Assembly (NCBI GenBank): GCA_031472005.1
Contig: PZJY01000013.1
Coordinates: 868,001-932,000, forward strand
Source: Tetracladium setigerum
Lineage: Eukaryota > Ascomycota > Leotiomycetes > Helotiales
Length of the DNA: 64,000 nucleotides
Direction of reading: 5' to 3'
Both the position numbers and the translations under genes were made by a program. The notes beneath the pieces were generated by a model, which saw only the letters and a program-made list of their open reading frames with translations, made no database searches and was not told the origin of the DNA. Below are positions 23,522 through 34,003 of this stretch, one piece after another; positions within the stretch are counted from its first letter, which is position 1, and every line of letters begins with the position of its first letter.

Positions 23522-24005
23522 GATGATAATAGAATTATCATGAGGCTCTAGACAGGAAAACTGTGTCAATAGTCTCAGCAATATGTTGTGTCAAGCTGTC
23601 CAAGAACTTCGACTTCTGCTAGCAGCCTGAAGATATGCCAACGGGTACGGGCCAGGAGGCTGTAAGGTGGCTGAGTATAAACTACGCACATACCTTGGAT
23701 ATGACCAGAGCATGGTAGGCTAGGCCTCAAGGAGACAACCGCCCTGGTTTCCAGCCGTCACGTGAAATCCAAGCCTCATGCTCCATATCCATTCTGCAGT
23801 CCAAACGCAAATACAATCTTAAACCGGCACCAGCACCTGCTCTTCGCAGATCAAGAGTAGAAGGACCCAGAGTCAGCACACTACTCCACACATCACAATC
23901 TACACCTAAGGTAACCAGTGCTCTATCCACTGGCCGTCACAACTTCACAAAACTAGAACTTACCAAAGTGAGGCACTCGCACCCTGGTAAGTACGTCTGG
24001 ATCTA
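23522..24005. other. Intergenic, divergent promoter region
   Basis: Short spacer between the HET gene (-) and the hypothetical gene at 24006 (+). It contains a tRNA-like A-box on the minus strand near 23905-23930, but no matching B-box or cloverleaf, so no tRNA is called. Confidence 0.45.
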
Positions 24006-25047
24006 ATGGCATCGGTGTCGGAAGCCGGAGAGCCTTCTCCTTCTCAATCGATCCATGACCCAACCAAGGAGCCCCTCTCGCCTGAACTGAGAGCTGCGAT
24101 TATTAAGGAGCTCAAGGAAGATATGTACTTTGATGAAACCCAAGAATTCGAAGATTCCTCAAGGCTGCTTGGACCGCCGACCACCAAACAATCAGAGATG
24201 TAAACGTCCGACTTGAGCCAAAGTATTTCAACCGGTTTTGCAATACACTTACGGCCTTTTACTGGATGCCTTCGCCTCAAATCGATGGGAGGGCCATACC
24301 CACGACACCTTTTGGCTGCATTGGCAAAGAATGGAACCGATATCACAACGGTCATCCACCTGTTGGAACCCAGGAGTTTTTTACTCATCTGGTGCGAGTC
24401 TATCCCACTGGTCCAACTACAGTTCAAGAGGTTGTTGCTGTCCACAAACGCTTTTGTCAAGAAGCGGTGTCTTTCCTTCGACCTTTTCAATCTGGCGAAA
24501 CAAAATAATCCAACGACTTTCCCCCGCCGAATCCTCAATCTTACAATATGAACACAACCTACCACGGAATTATCATGATGATGGACCAGTACCTCCCCCT
24601 GTTTTTGACAGAACTCTGGGCGAGGTAATAGATCTTGACGAACAAGCCCAGACGCTAACCGTCCTTCTTGTCCGAACTGGAGATGATTTCAATCTCTGCG
24701 CTCCGATTAGTTTTGAGGAGTTGAGAAGCAATGACCACTGCCTCCCTCTAGGCCGGTCCGATGTTTCCGACATCAGTAATGATGTTGTCAGAGTCTCTCT
24801 TGCGACTGCGGTTAGGTTTGTGTCCGACATGAATCAGAGAGAAGTCGATGCACGCCCACCGATCGAGGCCGTACAAAATTGGGAGCAACAGCTGCAAGAA
24901 CATGCAGATGAGATAATGGAGCAGGCCGACGCGAATGGAATCGACAGCGTTGCCGAAACATGGACCGCGGTACGTCGAGTTGAAGCTGCCAGAAAGGGAG
25001 AAACATTCGAACCAAGACAACCATACGTATTGAATAGATTTTTTTAA
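24006..25047 (+). CDS. Hypothetical fungal protein (two one-base frame breaks)
   Basis: Not recognised. Three open segments in successive frames form one continuous protein if one base is added near 24155 (GATTCC) and one near 24490 (TTTTCAATC). The total is then 348 codons (347 residues). The middle frame reads with good protein composition (FLKAAWTADHQT, RVYPTGPTTVQEVVAVHKRF). The last part is acidic and helical (VFDRTLGEVIDLDEQAQ, then WEQQLQEHADEIMEQADA). No TM helix or signal peptide is seen, so it is probably cytosolic or nuclear. Both breaks are single-base losses at AA or TT, as in other genes here. Introns or real decay remain possible. It is divergent from the HET gene. Confidence 0.5.
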
Positions 25048-25683
25048 ATAACTAGTCTAGGACCCACATTGTCATATTTTGAACGCACATGCTGCTGGGA
25101 AACATCGTACCTGTCACTCCAAGTCAAGTATTCTAAGCGACCCATCCAATTCCAACCACAATTCTCACGGCCTTACTTTTGGCAAGGTGTACCTTTTTGC
25201 GACAATTGCACAACGTTTTTTTTCCAAAATCGCTAGGAGCATCGCCAAGCCACAGCTTCTCGCTCTTGGTTCCATATAGTTCGACAAATGGCTCCAATAT
25301 TTCGCTTGGCTTTGGTCGTTATTCTAATACACAGACTAGCTCAGCATTACCCTATTCGACATATGTCAGGTTCGTGCTGGAAGATTAGGTTAGTTACTCG
25401 TCAAAAATTAGCTGAATTCTCATACAAATCTTCGACAATTGCAATAAATCTCTCCTATTCGATTCTGGCCATTCCAGGAATTCCGTTCGGTGGCAAAGCT
25501 AATGCTAAGAGTTGTCTGGGCGCTTTTTTTGCTAAGGCTCTCTAAGATTTTATCGGTTTTAGATCACCTTTAGATTTAGTTGGCGCTAAGAGTAGTGCTA
25601 AGACTTATTGCCTACCAAAATTTTGCTGTGTCCCACCGCTAAGGAATTACCTTATAAGCAAACTTATGAAGGCAAAGAAGTTT
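25048..25683. other. Intergenic
   Basis: A+T-rich spacer between convergent genes. Near 25480-25600 short words such as GCTAAG and GGCGC(T) recur, which might be a trace of an old repeat, but no element borders can be drawn. No credible ORF. Confidence 0.4.
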
Positions 25684-26520
25684 TCACAACTTTGGATTTA
25701 CCTTTCTACTATCATGAGGGACCGTTTTCTCCAAGATCTCCCGAGCAGTAGGCCAGACACCCTCAAAAGAAAAATGACCAATCCCTTCGATAACAGTCCC
25801 CTCAACCCTCGCAATCCCTTGTCCGTTCTCCGCAAAGCCCTTCAGTCTCGCCAACCAAGCATAGTAAATCTCAACAGGCACAAAAACATCCTTCTTTCCA
25901 TGCAGCAAAAACAAAACCGTCTCTTTACTCCACTGCCCCTCAAGTCCATTCTGTTTCTGAATCTTTGGCACAGAAGCCATAGGTGTCGGCGCAAACCCGG
26001 CATAGGAGATCACACCTCCCAAATCAGCGCCTAATCTCCTGGTGAGAAGAAATAACGTGACTAGCGTCGCGCCCTGGCTATATCCCATCAAGACAATTCT
26101 CTTTGCTGGGATTCCAGCAGCTATTTCATCCTTGATCAGCTGCTCGAGATAATCCATTGAGACTTTCATGTCATCTTCATTTCGCTCTGTTGATCCATTC
26201 TCGATTTCGTCGTAGGCTCTGTGTGCTTCGGCTGGTGGGGGAATTGCGATGTTGAGGTTATACCATACATTTCTTTTTACGGTGGGATGGATGCAGGGGA
26301 GGGCGTTGGGAATGATGATTTTGAGATGTTGGAGATGGGGTGAGAGATGTATGTGATGGGCGAGGGATTGATTGTTGGGTGGTGTCCTGTTGTAGCGTGA
26401 GGCGGCGCTGTCATAGTCGTGAAGGAAGATGAGAGTTGATGGGTTGGTGGGTGATGGGGAAGGAGGTGGGATGATGATGGGTGGCACTCTGTTGGGAGTG
26501 GAAGACATGGCTTGTGACAT
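25684..26520 (-). CDS. Phospholipase/carboxylesterase-family serine hydrolase (acyl-protein thioesterase-like)
   Basis: Single exon, 278 residues. The alpha/beta-hydrolase triad is visible: nucleophile elbow GYSQG (RIVLMGYSQGATLV), Asp in FLLHGKKDVFVP, and His in GIGHFSFEG near the C-terminus. LIFLHDYD near the N-terminus forms the oxyanion-side strand. The arrangement and size match the phospholipase/carboxylesterase family (PF02230-type), which includes acyl-protein thioesterases that remove palmitate from proteins; several fungal members are general esterases. No signal peptide, so cytosolic. The Met four codons in (MSSTPN) is an equally good start. The N-terminus is Pro/Ser-rich and longer than in yeast Apt1. 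Confidence 0.85.
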   Translation of the reverse strand: MSQAMSSTPNRVPPIIIPPPSPSPTNPSTLIFLHDYDSAASRYNRTPPNNQSLAHHIHLSPHLQHLKIIIPNALPCIHPTVKRNVWYNLNIAIPPPAEAHRAYDEIENGSTERNEDDMKVSMDYLEQLIKDEIAAGIPAKRIVLMGYSQGATLVTLFLLTRRLGADLGGVISYAGFAPTPMASVPKIQKQNGLEGQWSKETVLFLLHGKKDVFVPVEIYYAWLARLKGFAENGQGIARVEGTVIEGIGHFSFEGVWPTAREILEKTVPHDSRKVNPKL

Positions 26521-27725
26521 GTGTAAGTTTTTTGCTTGGCTATCCGTTCGCAGCTACGACTTACTTTATTGATTTGACTATTTCTTTTCAAAAAGGGTGT
26601 GCTTAGAAGCCAATTCACCGTCACTGTAACTACTAGACTGACTAGAGATGATGAGTGTCTTGAGAAGTTGAGAGCTGGGGGGAAAATGGGGGTTAGATAA
26701 CCGAGCCGAGGCATAAAATCTGAATGCAACCTGACGACGAAGTATAATTGATACTGCTTTTAGAGGACAAGAATACGAACAAACTTGCTCCTCATATATG
26801 ATTTCGTTTTCTGGGCGATAAAACAAATTTCTGATGCACAGTGAGAAGGCCTACGGAGTATCTTTGAAATATTTTGAACTTTCAACTGTATTTGCTCGCT
26901 TTTTCACCTAGATTTCAATGTCCGTGTTGAGACGATGAAAGTGAGGTCCAGGTTGTTTTGTTGCACATCGCAAGCCTGTAAGCACTCTGGGAATACCCTG
27001 AGAATAACCCTGGAAGTACGCTAGGATTACTCTGAGAACACCCTAGGAAGGACTCTGGGAAGCTGACATAAAGTGAGAAATAAGAATTTTGTTGCACGTC
27101 GCAAGCCTGGAAGCACTCTGGGAATGCCCTGGAATACCCTGACAATACCCCGAGAATACACTGGGAACTACGCTAGGAGCCTAGGAATACTCTGAGAACG
27201 ATTTGAGAACAACACTCTGGGAAGAACTCTAGGAAGCTGACATAAAGTTAGAAATAGGGATTGTGATTGTTGCACGTCGCATGCAGTCGCCATCACGGGA
27301 TGAACAAGGACAGGGAACTCTAGGAAGAACCCAGCTTTGAAATCCAAACAATATTTTTTTTTGTCTGGGTTGCTTGTCTGTGTTTCAAAACAGACTTTGA
27401 GGTATTTATAAAGTAGAATAAATTTATTACTGCGGTCGTTTTTGGGCTATCAGAATATCTTTGGCTGGAGTGGCTTGAACAAGATTTGACTGTGGTTGAG
27501 GCTCTCACTGGGAAACCGTACTTTGATATGTTTATCTACTCAGTAGAAAGCGACATACTTGCGAATATTGGCGTATAGAAATGGGATCAGTGAAGCACTT
27601 TACTGACCTAGGCATCTAAGTAGACTATCTCAAGTAGCGATTATTGATCGCGGTGAAAATCAGCATTATTCTCAGTGTCCTCACAAAACATTACTGTAGT
27701 CGGGAGAATCTTTTTCATTCTATAC
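26521..27725. other. Intergenic with degenerate minisatellite
   Basis: Spacer of 1.2 kb between the esterase promoter and the 3' end of the nuclease gene. The central part (26957-27330) is repetitive and is listed separately. The flanks are A+T-rich, with no credible gene. Confidence 0.5.
26957..27330. repeat. Nested degenerate tandem repeat (about 130-180 bp units with about 11-12 bp subunits)
   Basis: Two diverged copies start with GTTGCACATCGCAAGCCTG (26960) and GTTGCACGTCGCAAGCCTG (27091); a third, truncated one starts near 27269 (GTTGCACGTCGCATGCAG). The first two end in AAGCTGACATAAAGT followed by GAAAT. Inside each unit a short motif of the type CTCTGGGAATAC / CCTGAGAATAC / CTAGGAATAC recurs every 11-12 bases. 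This is a decayed minisatellite rather than a transposon; no ORF or terminal inverted repeats are seen. Confidence 0.75.
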
Positions 27726-29577
27726 CTAAAAGCTCAAAGGGTTATGTGATTTAGGACGAGACTTCGACGCCGTTTCTCTATCCAGTTTTCTCTTCCTCTT
27801 AGCAGATTTCTTGTTCTCTTGCAAGACAGACGACATGCTATCGTATTCAATTCCCAGAATACCATGAATGATAGAAGACGCCACAACAACAAGCTGAATA
27901 GTCGAGGCAATTTGATGAAGGCTTGGAAGCTGTGCCAATTTTGAGAGGTCATCAAGTTGTTTGTGGAGCTGCTTGGCTGCATCTGGCAGAACATTCGCAG
28001 AGTGCGCGATGGTCAAGGCTAGGATTTGCTTCAGGATCCTGAAGGAGTAGTACGAAGCTTGAGTTTGAGAATGGAATTGGATGACATCCCAGGTAGAGGT
28101 CTTGCTCGAGGCCTCTTTGAGCACTTGCTTACGCGTAGCTGTGCTGAGTGGTTTCTTGCTGTGGGAATTTGCCCAATCAATATCATGATAAATAGCAACA
28201 ATTGTCCACAGTTCCTGACTATGAAGCTCTGGGAAGTGTTCTCGTAATTGGGCAATTGTATTGACAATAACCGTGCAAGCCTCGGCAATCTCGGAGGGGG
28301 TTGGCAACAAGAGCTCACGCCCCTGGGACTCATCCTTTTGCTTCTTATGCTCGTTTACTGACGTCTTGCGCTGATCGTCGCAAACTATAAGATTGATCAG
28401 TCCATACGCCAACTGGCGAATAGGAGTTGTCATCTCCCAAGTACTGGTATGTTCGGGAGTGTCAATGAGAAACGGTAAGAAAATATGAGCACCAGTAGGT
28501 ACCTGTGGATTCGTTTCCTGTCCAGCAAGCTCTGCCAGACTTGGAAATTGCAGAACAAATTCAGATATCCTTGGGTCAAGGCTTTGGAGCAACGACGCAA
28601 CACTCCCAGGAGAAGAGTGAGAGGGTAGCTCTCTACCCATAGTCTTGTACTCTTTCTCGAACTCTTCAAACAATGCCGGAAACGCAAGGATAGCCTTCGA
28701 ATCCTTCGCATCGGAGGCATATTGTGCCCTTGGCTTATATGCATCCATCGTCATCTCAAATGCAAGCGACTTAAGCCCATGAGATGCAGGTAACTCCAGC
28801 GCCTTTGCAATCGAAAATGGATGAAATGTTCGACCTCGAATCCCCTTGGGTTCAACATTTTTGACGTCTTTGAAAAAACAGACCTTGCCCTCTGGCCCAA
28901 GTTCGTGAACCAAGAAATCCGAGTCGCCCGTTAAGGCAATCCCACCATTCTGGCTCAAGTATTTACTACAATAGGCATCCGCCTCGCCTGGGACCACATG
29001 TGTTATGTTTCTGTATTGGCTTGATTCCTGCAATGCCTCGATGACCGCAGGGACATGGAATGGAGGGGGAGGTAAGGCTGATATATTGGGTCGGGCTGAA
29101 GAAGACCTATCAAGCTGTCTCGAACTCTTGTTGTAGGATGTGGGGTCTTGGACTGTCTGGTTCGCATAGTAGAAGTCGGACATTCGCCGTGTGGTATTGA
29201 TCAGCCGTGCTAACCTGGTGTCAAGTTTCGAGGGAGGCAGGAAGCCATCGAAGTATATCTTCTTGCTGTGGAAGTGTTAGCTGGTGCCCTTCTTCAAGCC
29301 CCTCCACGCTATCATGCACGGGAATGCAATATAGGTATATGACCTACATGTTAACCCCATCCTCTTGGAGTTTATCAAGCCATTGTATCGCGGATTCCCC
29401 TATTTCCGCATAGCACGGAGTTGCTTCCAGTGGTGTCTCGGTGGAAGGTCTGCTCGCCAGACAGCGAAAGTAAATGAAATAGGCGAAAGCAGGACCATCA
29501 ACCACAACGGATTGTTGCGCGAGGGTTTCTATAGTCGAATGCCGCTCCAGAAGAGCAATAAGATGTGGGATGCCCAT
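27726..29577 (-). CDS. XPG/Asteroid-type nuclease-domain protein
   Basis: Exons 29348-29577 and 27726-29265 with an 82-nt intron, 589 residues. The N-terminus (MGIPHLIALLERH...VVVDGPAFAYFIY) is the XPG N-domain with the first metal-binding Asp. Splicing creates KKIYFDGFLPPSK, the Asteroid-family block. The XPG-I segment is intact: VPGEADAYCSKYLSQNGGIA then TGDSDFLVH, carrying the Glu/Asp and DSD metal ligands. The C-terminal half is helical and ends in a basic tail (KKSAKRKRKLDR) that could be nuclear-localising. Family members relate to flap endonucleases, but fungal Asteroid proteins are not well characterised, so nuclease activity is inferred from conserved acidic residues. Divergent from the PRPP synthetase. 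Confidence 0.85.
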
Positions 29578-29878
29578 GTTGAGCCATTGGGGGGATCAAT
29601 TGAGCGCTCGTAAGGCAAAATTATAGAAGCAGAAGCATTGCATACGTTGTTTCGTGACTACTGAATGAATATATTACCTGTCACCTGAGCACGGCCAACG
29701 AGGTTTCGATGGTTGAAGAATTGGGAGGGGAAACGGGTGGGTGAATGCGCTCTCTGAACCCTGTGACTGGCTCCCCAACTTTCCTTGAGGTCCCCTGCCG
29801 GCCAAGGCCAGAACTCAAAAATCTCCTACAAATTCATCTTTTTTCACTCTCCCTCCACCTCCCATACACAACATCACC
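29578..29878. promoter_or_regulatory. Shared divergent promoter (Asteroid nuclease / PRPP synthetase)
   Basis: Only 301 bases separate the start codons of the minus-strand nuclease and the plus-strand PRPP synthetase, so both must be expressed from this interval. A C/T-rich stretch before 29879 fits a fungal transcription start region. No specific operator is recognised. Confidence 0.55.
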
Positions 29879-31558
29879 ATGCGCAACACACTCATCTTCG
29901 CCGGCAGCTCATGCCCTGCCCTCACCTCGCAGATATGCTCAAATCTTGGGACGAGTCCTGCATCGGTCGAGCTCACACAGTTTGCAAATGTAAATATACA
30001 CTCCAGCTGCATTCCATCCAGATCGCGGGGCTAACCTTCTTCCTCCAGGGCGAGACCAGTGTCAAGATCATGACAAGTATTCGTGAGAAGGACGTCTTCA
30101 TTGTTCAATCTGGTAGCAAGAAGATCAATGACAGCATCATGGAGCTTCTCATTCTCATCTCGGCTTGCAAAGGAGGTTCGGCAAACAAGATCACAGGTAC
30201 TTTTCAGCTTTCCAAACCTTCTTCCAGCATTGTGGAACAAGCTGACGCGTGCAGCTGTCTTACCCTACTTCCCATACAGCAGACAATCGAAGAAGAAGTC
30301 GCACCGAGGAGCAATTACTGCGCGGATGCTGGCCAATTTGCTCCATGTTGCTGGAATAAATCATGTTATTACCATCGACCTCCACGCTTCACAAATGCAA
30401 GGCTTCTTCAAGTGCCCGGTCGACAACCTGCACGCCGAACCATTGATAGCACGATGGATTAGGCACAATATCCCAACATGGAGGGAGGCTGTCGTGGTTT
30501 CTAAGAATGCTGGCGGAACCAAACGTGTCACATCTCTGGCGGATGCACTGAAGCTCAATTTCGGGATGGTCACCACAGACCGGAGGCGCAATAGAGGGGA
30601 CAACATGAGCTCAAGTATGATTCTGAATCGCTACGATACGCTCCCACCCGAACCTGATCTTGATGCGGATGTCGACAAGCTTCATATTGGAGATGAACCT
30701 CTGAGACGAGAGTACAAACGGGACAGCAGAATAAGCGTCACCTCGGAGCCAAGTAAGCCGGAACAGAAGACAACACCACCTCGTCCGGGTCATACTCGTC
30801 AGGATAGTGCTTCTTCCCCGCGCCGAACGACCATGCCATCGCCCTTGCGAACAGCCCATCTCGGCCCTGTAGCAATGCGATCGCCTTTGGTCAACACCGA
30901 GAGTGCTTTGCAAGAGTCCCCTGTGGAGGTTGATGAGTCCCTTTACACGGATGAGCGGGCCAAAGACATCACGCATGGAAGATTGATCCAAGGTCACATC
31001 GTGCCAGACGATTATCCATCTCCTACACAGTCAGCCATGTCAAGCTCCATGATTCTAGACGATCCCGACAAAGACCCCATGGAGATGTCAAGAGCTTCTT
31101 CATTCTTCAATCCAGAACCTTCGGCTCTTGGAGGCACTGCAGATGCTGCTGGTAGCTCCGACGAGGAGGAGGAAGGTTTCAGCGACCCAGCTGTCGAGCA
31201 TATGATTACCCTCGTTGGAGATGTGAAGAACCGAACAGTCTTCATCGTCGATGATATGATTGACAAAGCTGGTAGCTGGATTGCCGCAGCTGAGACCGTA
31301 GTCAAACGTGGTGGTGCGAAGAAAGTGTATGTGATCGCGACTCATGGCCTGTTCGGCGGCGAATCTCTCGAAGAGTTGCAAGCCTGTGACTGCATCGATA
31401 CAATTCTCGTGACGAACTCATTCCCCATCCCGCCAGAGAAGATCCATGAAAACAAGAAATTGGTCGTTCTAGATTTGTCAAATCTTCTAGCTGAGGCAAT
31501 CCGGCGCAATCACTACGGCGAGTCTATCTCATCATTGTTTACACATACTTACGATTAG
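29879..31558 (+). CDS. Ribose-phosphate pyrophosphokinase with large insertion (Prs1/Prs5-type)
   Basis: Exons 29879-29989, 30049-30196 and 30255-31558, 520 residues, frame intact. PRPP synthetase makes PRPP from ribose-5-phosphate and ATP for nucleotide, His and Trp synthesis. Visible blocks: NTLIFAGSSCPALT start, KDVFIVQSGS, YFPYSRQSKK (ATP site), VITIDLHASQMQGFF, and the PRPP loop VFIVDDMIDKAGSW. Between DRRR and the PRPP loop sits an insert of about 190 residues rich in Ser/Pro/Asp, like the non-homologous region that marks yeast Prs1 and Prs5, which link PRPP synthesis to cell-wall integrity signalling. SSSMIL occurs at both ends of the insert. Which yeast paralogue it matches cannot be decided by eye. 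Confidence 0.9.
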
Positions 31559-32207
31559 ATGGACGATTGCCGAGGTGTTTTGCTTTCCTTTTTGTTTGAT
31601 CAATATATCTAGCGAGGAGTTGGGGACTGGGATGGTCTTCTGCGGCGACATCAAACGAGCCTAGTTAATGACACTTATGACTTTTTTGATGTTGCGACGT
31701 GAAAGGCAGAAGTTAAAGGTATTTGTGTGTTTTTTTCTTTCGTATGCCTCTTACATTCTACCCAGCGATGCAGTCTATAGAGACTGCAGGAGCTTTTCTC
31801 ATCTAGAGAGCTGTTCTTAACGGAGCGTTGGCATATCAGATGAATCTTCGGATTCGTTGGGATTCAAATTTAGAAAGCACCTTATTCTTGCGTATGCTAC
31901 GACCTTTCATTAGGCTGGTGGATAAGGGGCGAGCGAATTTCTCAAACATTTGTATTTTTTATTTTGGTTGTCATAAAGCCTTTGCTTGGGCTAAGAGAAA
32001 GTTTTCGTCCGAGAACTGCTGGCCAGACCTAAGATTCGGTTATCTTCAATGAATTGCAATTTGGAAGAGTTTCCTTTGTTTTATATGACTTCAGGTGCTT
32101 GAGTTGTGGAGCCTAAGGGAAATATATCAGATTACCCCAGTGTTTCAATCCACGGCTACATTTGTCAATGCACCCTAAGAATGGTAGCTTCTAGGCCTTT
32201 GTTGCAC
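31559..32207. other. Intergenic between convergent genes
   Basis: Spacer of 650 bases, A+T-rich, holding the 3' ends of the PRPP synthetase (+) and the Gfo/Idh/MocA gene (-). No credible ORF. Confidence 0.5.
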
Positions 32208-33308
32208 CTACGCTTCCCTCACTTCAAATCCGATGATTTCCATCGTCTTCCCTGTATCCATCGCTTTTTTCACAGCTTCACAAACCACCATCGCCCTCAA
32301 CGCTTCTTCCCCTGTGCAATTCTGCCCCTGTTTCCCCGTAATCACCTCTACAAAATGTTTCATCTGCTCATGAAATGATACAACTATTTTGTCAACCTGT
32401 ACCTCCTCTCTCTTCAAAAACCCGACCCCTATGCTGTCTTGCCCATCGCGACTCCATCTTATCAACTCTGGAAGACTAAGACTTCCTCTCGTGCCCATGA
32501 TCCGATAAATACAACCTTCACCATCATTTTGCTCGACATCCCGAGTCCTCGGCTTCTCCCAGAAGCCCCCTCCAAAAGCCCAGGGTGATAAGACAGAATC
32601 ACTCACTACAAAAGTCCCCACCGTTCCGTTCTTAAATCTCAAAATTATCGCCGCTCCTTCTTCGGCTTCAAAATCCCGCGTCTTTTGCGCCTCGAAGGCT
32701 GATACAGCCACAATTGGACCAAGCAGGAATTGCAGGACGTCAATCTCGTCAATGAGGTTTATTGGAACCACACCACCGCCGCTGGCTCGATTCTGTTTCC
32801 ATTCATTTGCCCCATCGAAGTCTGAACGAGGTTTCTGGCGACACCAAAGTCCTTGAACGGCAATGATCTTACCCAAGCTCCCCGAGTCGATGCATTGTTT
32901 GGCGGCAAGAAGACACGTGTTGAACCTCCGGTAGTTGGCAACCAGCACTTTTACTTCATTCTTCCTGGCGGCAGTAATAACCTCAATCCCCTCTGAGATG
33001 GTAGTCGAGAAAGGCTTATCAATCATGATATGTATGCCAGCTGCGATGAGCTCAAGGGCGGCGGGCACCCGTGCGTCGATTGCCGTGGAGATTATTACGG
33101 CACTTGGTCGGTCTGGCGAAGCGAGGAGAGAAGAGATCGAGGAGTAGTGCGATGTGCCGAGTAAACCTGCCATTGCCCCGCGATATGAAAAATTATCGAC
33201 GACTGCAACGAGAGATGCGCCAGGGAGGTCGGCGATGGCTCTTGCGTGGCAAGGGCCGAGAAGCTCAATGCCTATGACCGCAATCTTGATGGGAGAAAGG
33301 GTGGTCAT
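32208..33308 (-). CDS. Gfo/Idh/MocA family NAD(P)-dependent oxidoreductase
   Basis: Single exon, 366 residues, the usual family length. The N-terminal Rossmann fold (KIAVIGIELLGPCHARAI) and the family motif HIMIDKPFSTT (normally EKP) are present, followed by LVANYRRFNTCL and the C-terminal mixed beta-sheet domain (ASGGGVVPINLIDEIDVLQF). The nucleotide fingerprint is unusual: the middle Gly of GxGxxG is Glu (GIELLG). The conserved IDEIDVLQF region holds the expected Asp/His-type catalytic positions, though a canonical His is replaced by Glu. Members oxidise sugars, inositols or other polyols; the substrate is unknown. It lies 3.7 kb from a 3-dehydroshikimate dehydratase gene, a possible but unproven link. 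No signal peptide. Confidence 0.82.
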   Translation of the reverse strand: MTTLSPIKIAVIGIELLGPCHARAIADLPGASLVAVVDNFSYRGAMAGLLGTSHYSSISSLLASPDRPSAVIISTAIDARVPAALELIAAGIHIMIDKPFSTTISEGIEVITAARKNEVKVLVANYRRFNTCLLAAKQCIDSGSLGKIIAVQGLWCRQKPRSDFDGANEWKQNRASGGGVVPINLIDEIDVLQFLLGPIVAVSAFEAQKTRDFEAEEGAAIILRFKNGTVGTFVVSDSVLSPWAFGGGFWEKPRTRDVEQNDGEGCIYRIMGTRGSLSLPELIRWSRDGQDSIGVGFLKREEVQVDKIVVSFHEQMKHFVEVITGKQGQNCTGEEALRAMVVCEAVKKAMDTGKTMEIIGFEVREA

Positions 33309-34003
33309 CGTGAAGAGCTGCTAGATTGTCGAGACACATGGGTGACCGTAAGAAGCCATGGAAGATTCCATGAGAAAGAAGCTAATTGTTGTAGGCATTA
33401 AGCATAGGACCGCCGCCCGACGGTAACGTGACATTTCATTCTAATTCTTATTTCTTTTCGATGCAAGCCGTCGGATCATGCATCAACATGGGTTTATGAA
33501 GGATACTGTAATATTGAGGGAAAGATTTGAGACGATTACGTATAATACCTGATATGAGTTGCGGGGTATAAATTGGGTTGCTATAGTATGCTGATGGAAA
33601 GACTAGTTTATCTTCTTGGAAAATATGAAGTTGGATTTTGGTGGCTTGCTGGGGAATGCCTTTTGTTTGCCTATGCCACTAGATACTTCCACTGTTTACA
33701 ACATATCTTACTTTAGCTAAGAGCTTTCTGCACTTGTACATAGCAACTCTCTACCTATTCGCACCTTTCCGATTGCCGAGCGAAACGAGAACATCACACA
33801 CTGTAGTTCTAGTTCAGTTCATACACTCTCTCAGATCTACCATCCTGATCTTAATATCATCTTTGCGTTTGTATTTATGTCCTGTTAATGTAGGCACATA
33901 ATAATCATCATATTAATTCGGTATTGTGAAATATTTTCCCTCTTTACCCAATATCTACTCAATCGAAAGCAACGCCCCCTCCCACAAGCACAAAGTCTAC
34001 GCC
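33309..34003. other. Intergenic
   Basis: Spacer of 0.7 kb, A+T-rich, upstream of the Gfo/Idh/MocA gene and downstream of the M43 protease. Nothing gene-like seen. Confidence 0.5.

Noticed and set aside
23895..23935. tRNA-like A-box on the minus strand (AGTGGATAGAGCACTGG)
   Set aside because: No B-box of the GGTTCRANNCC type and no acceptor or T stem can be formed around it.
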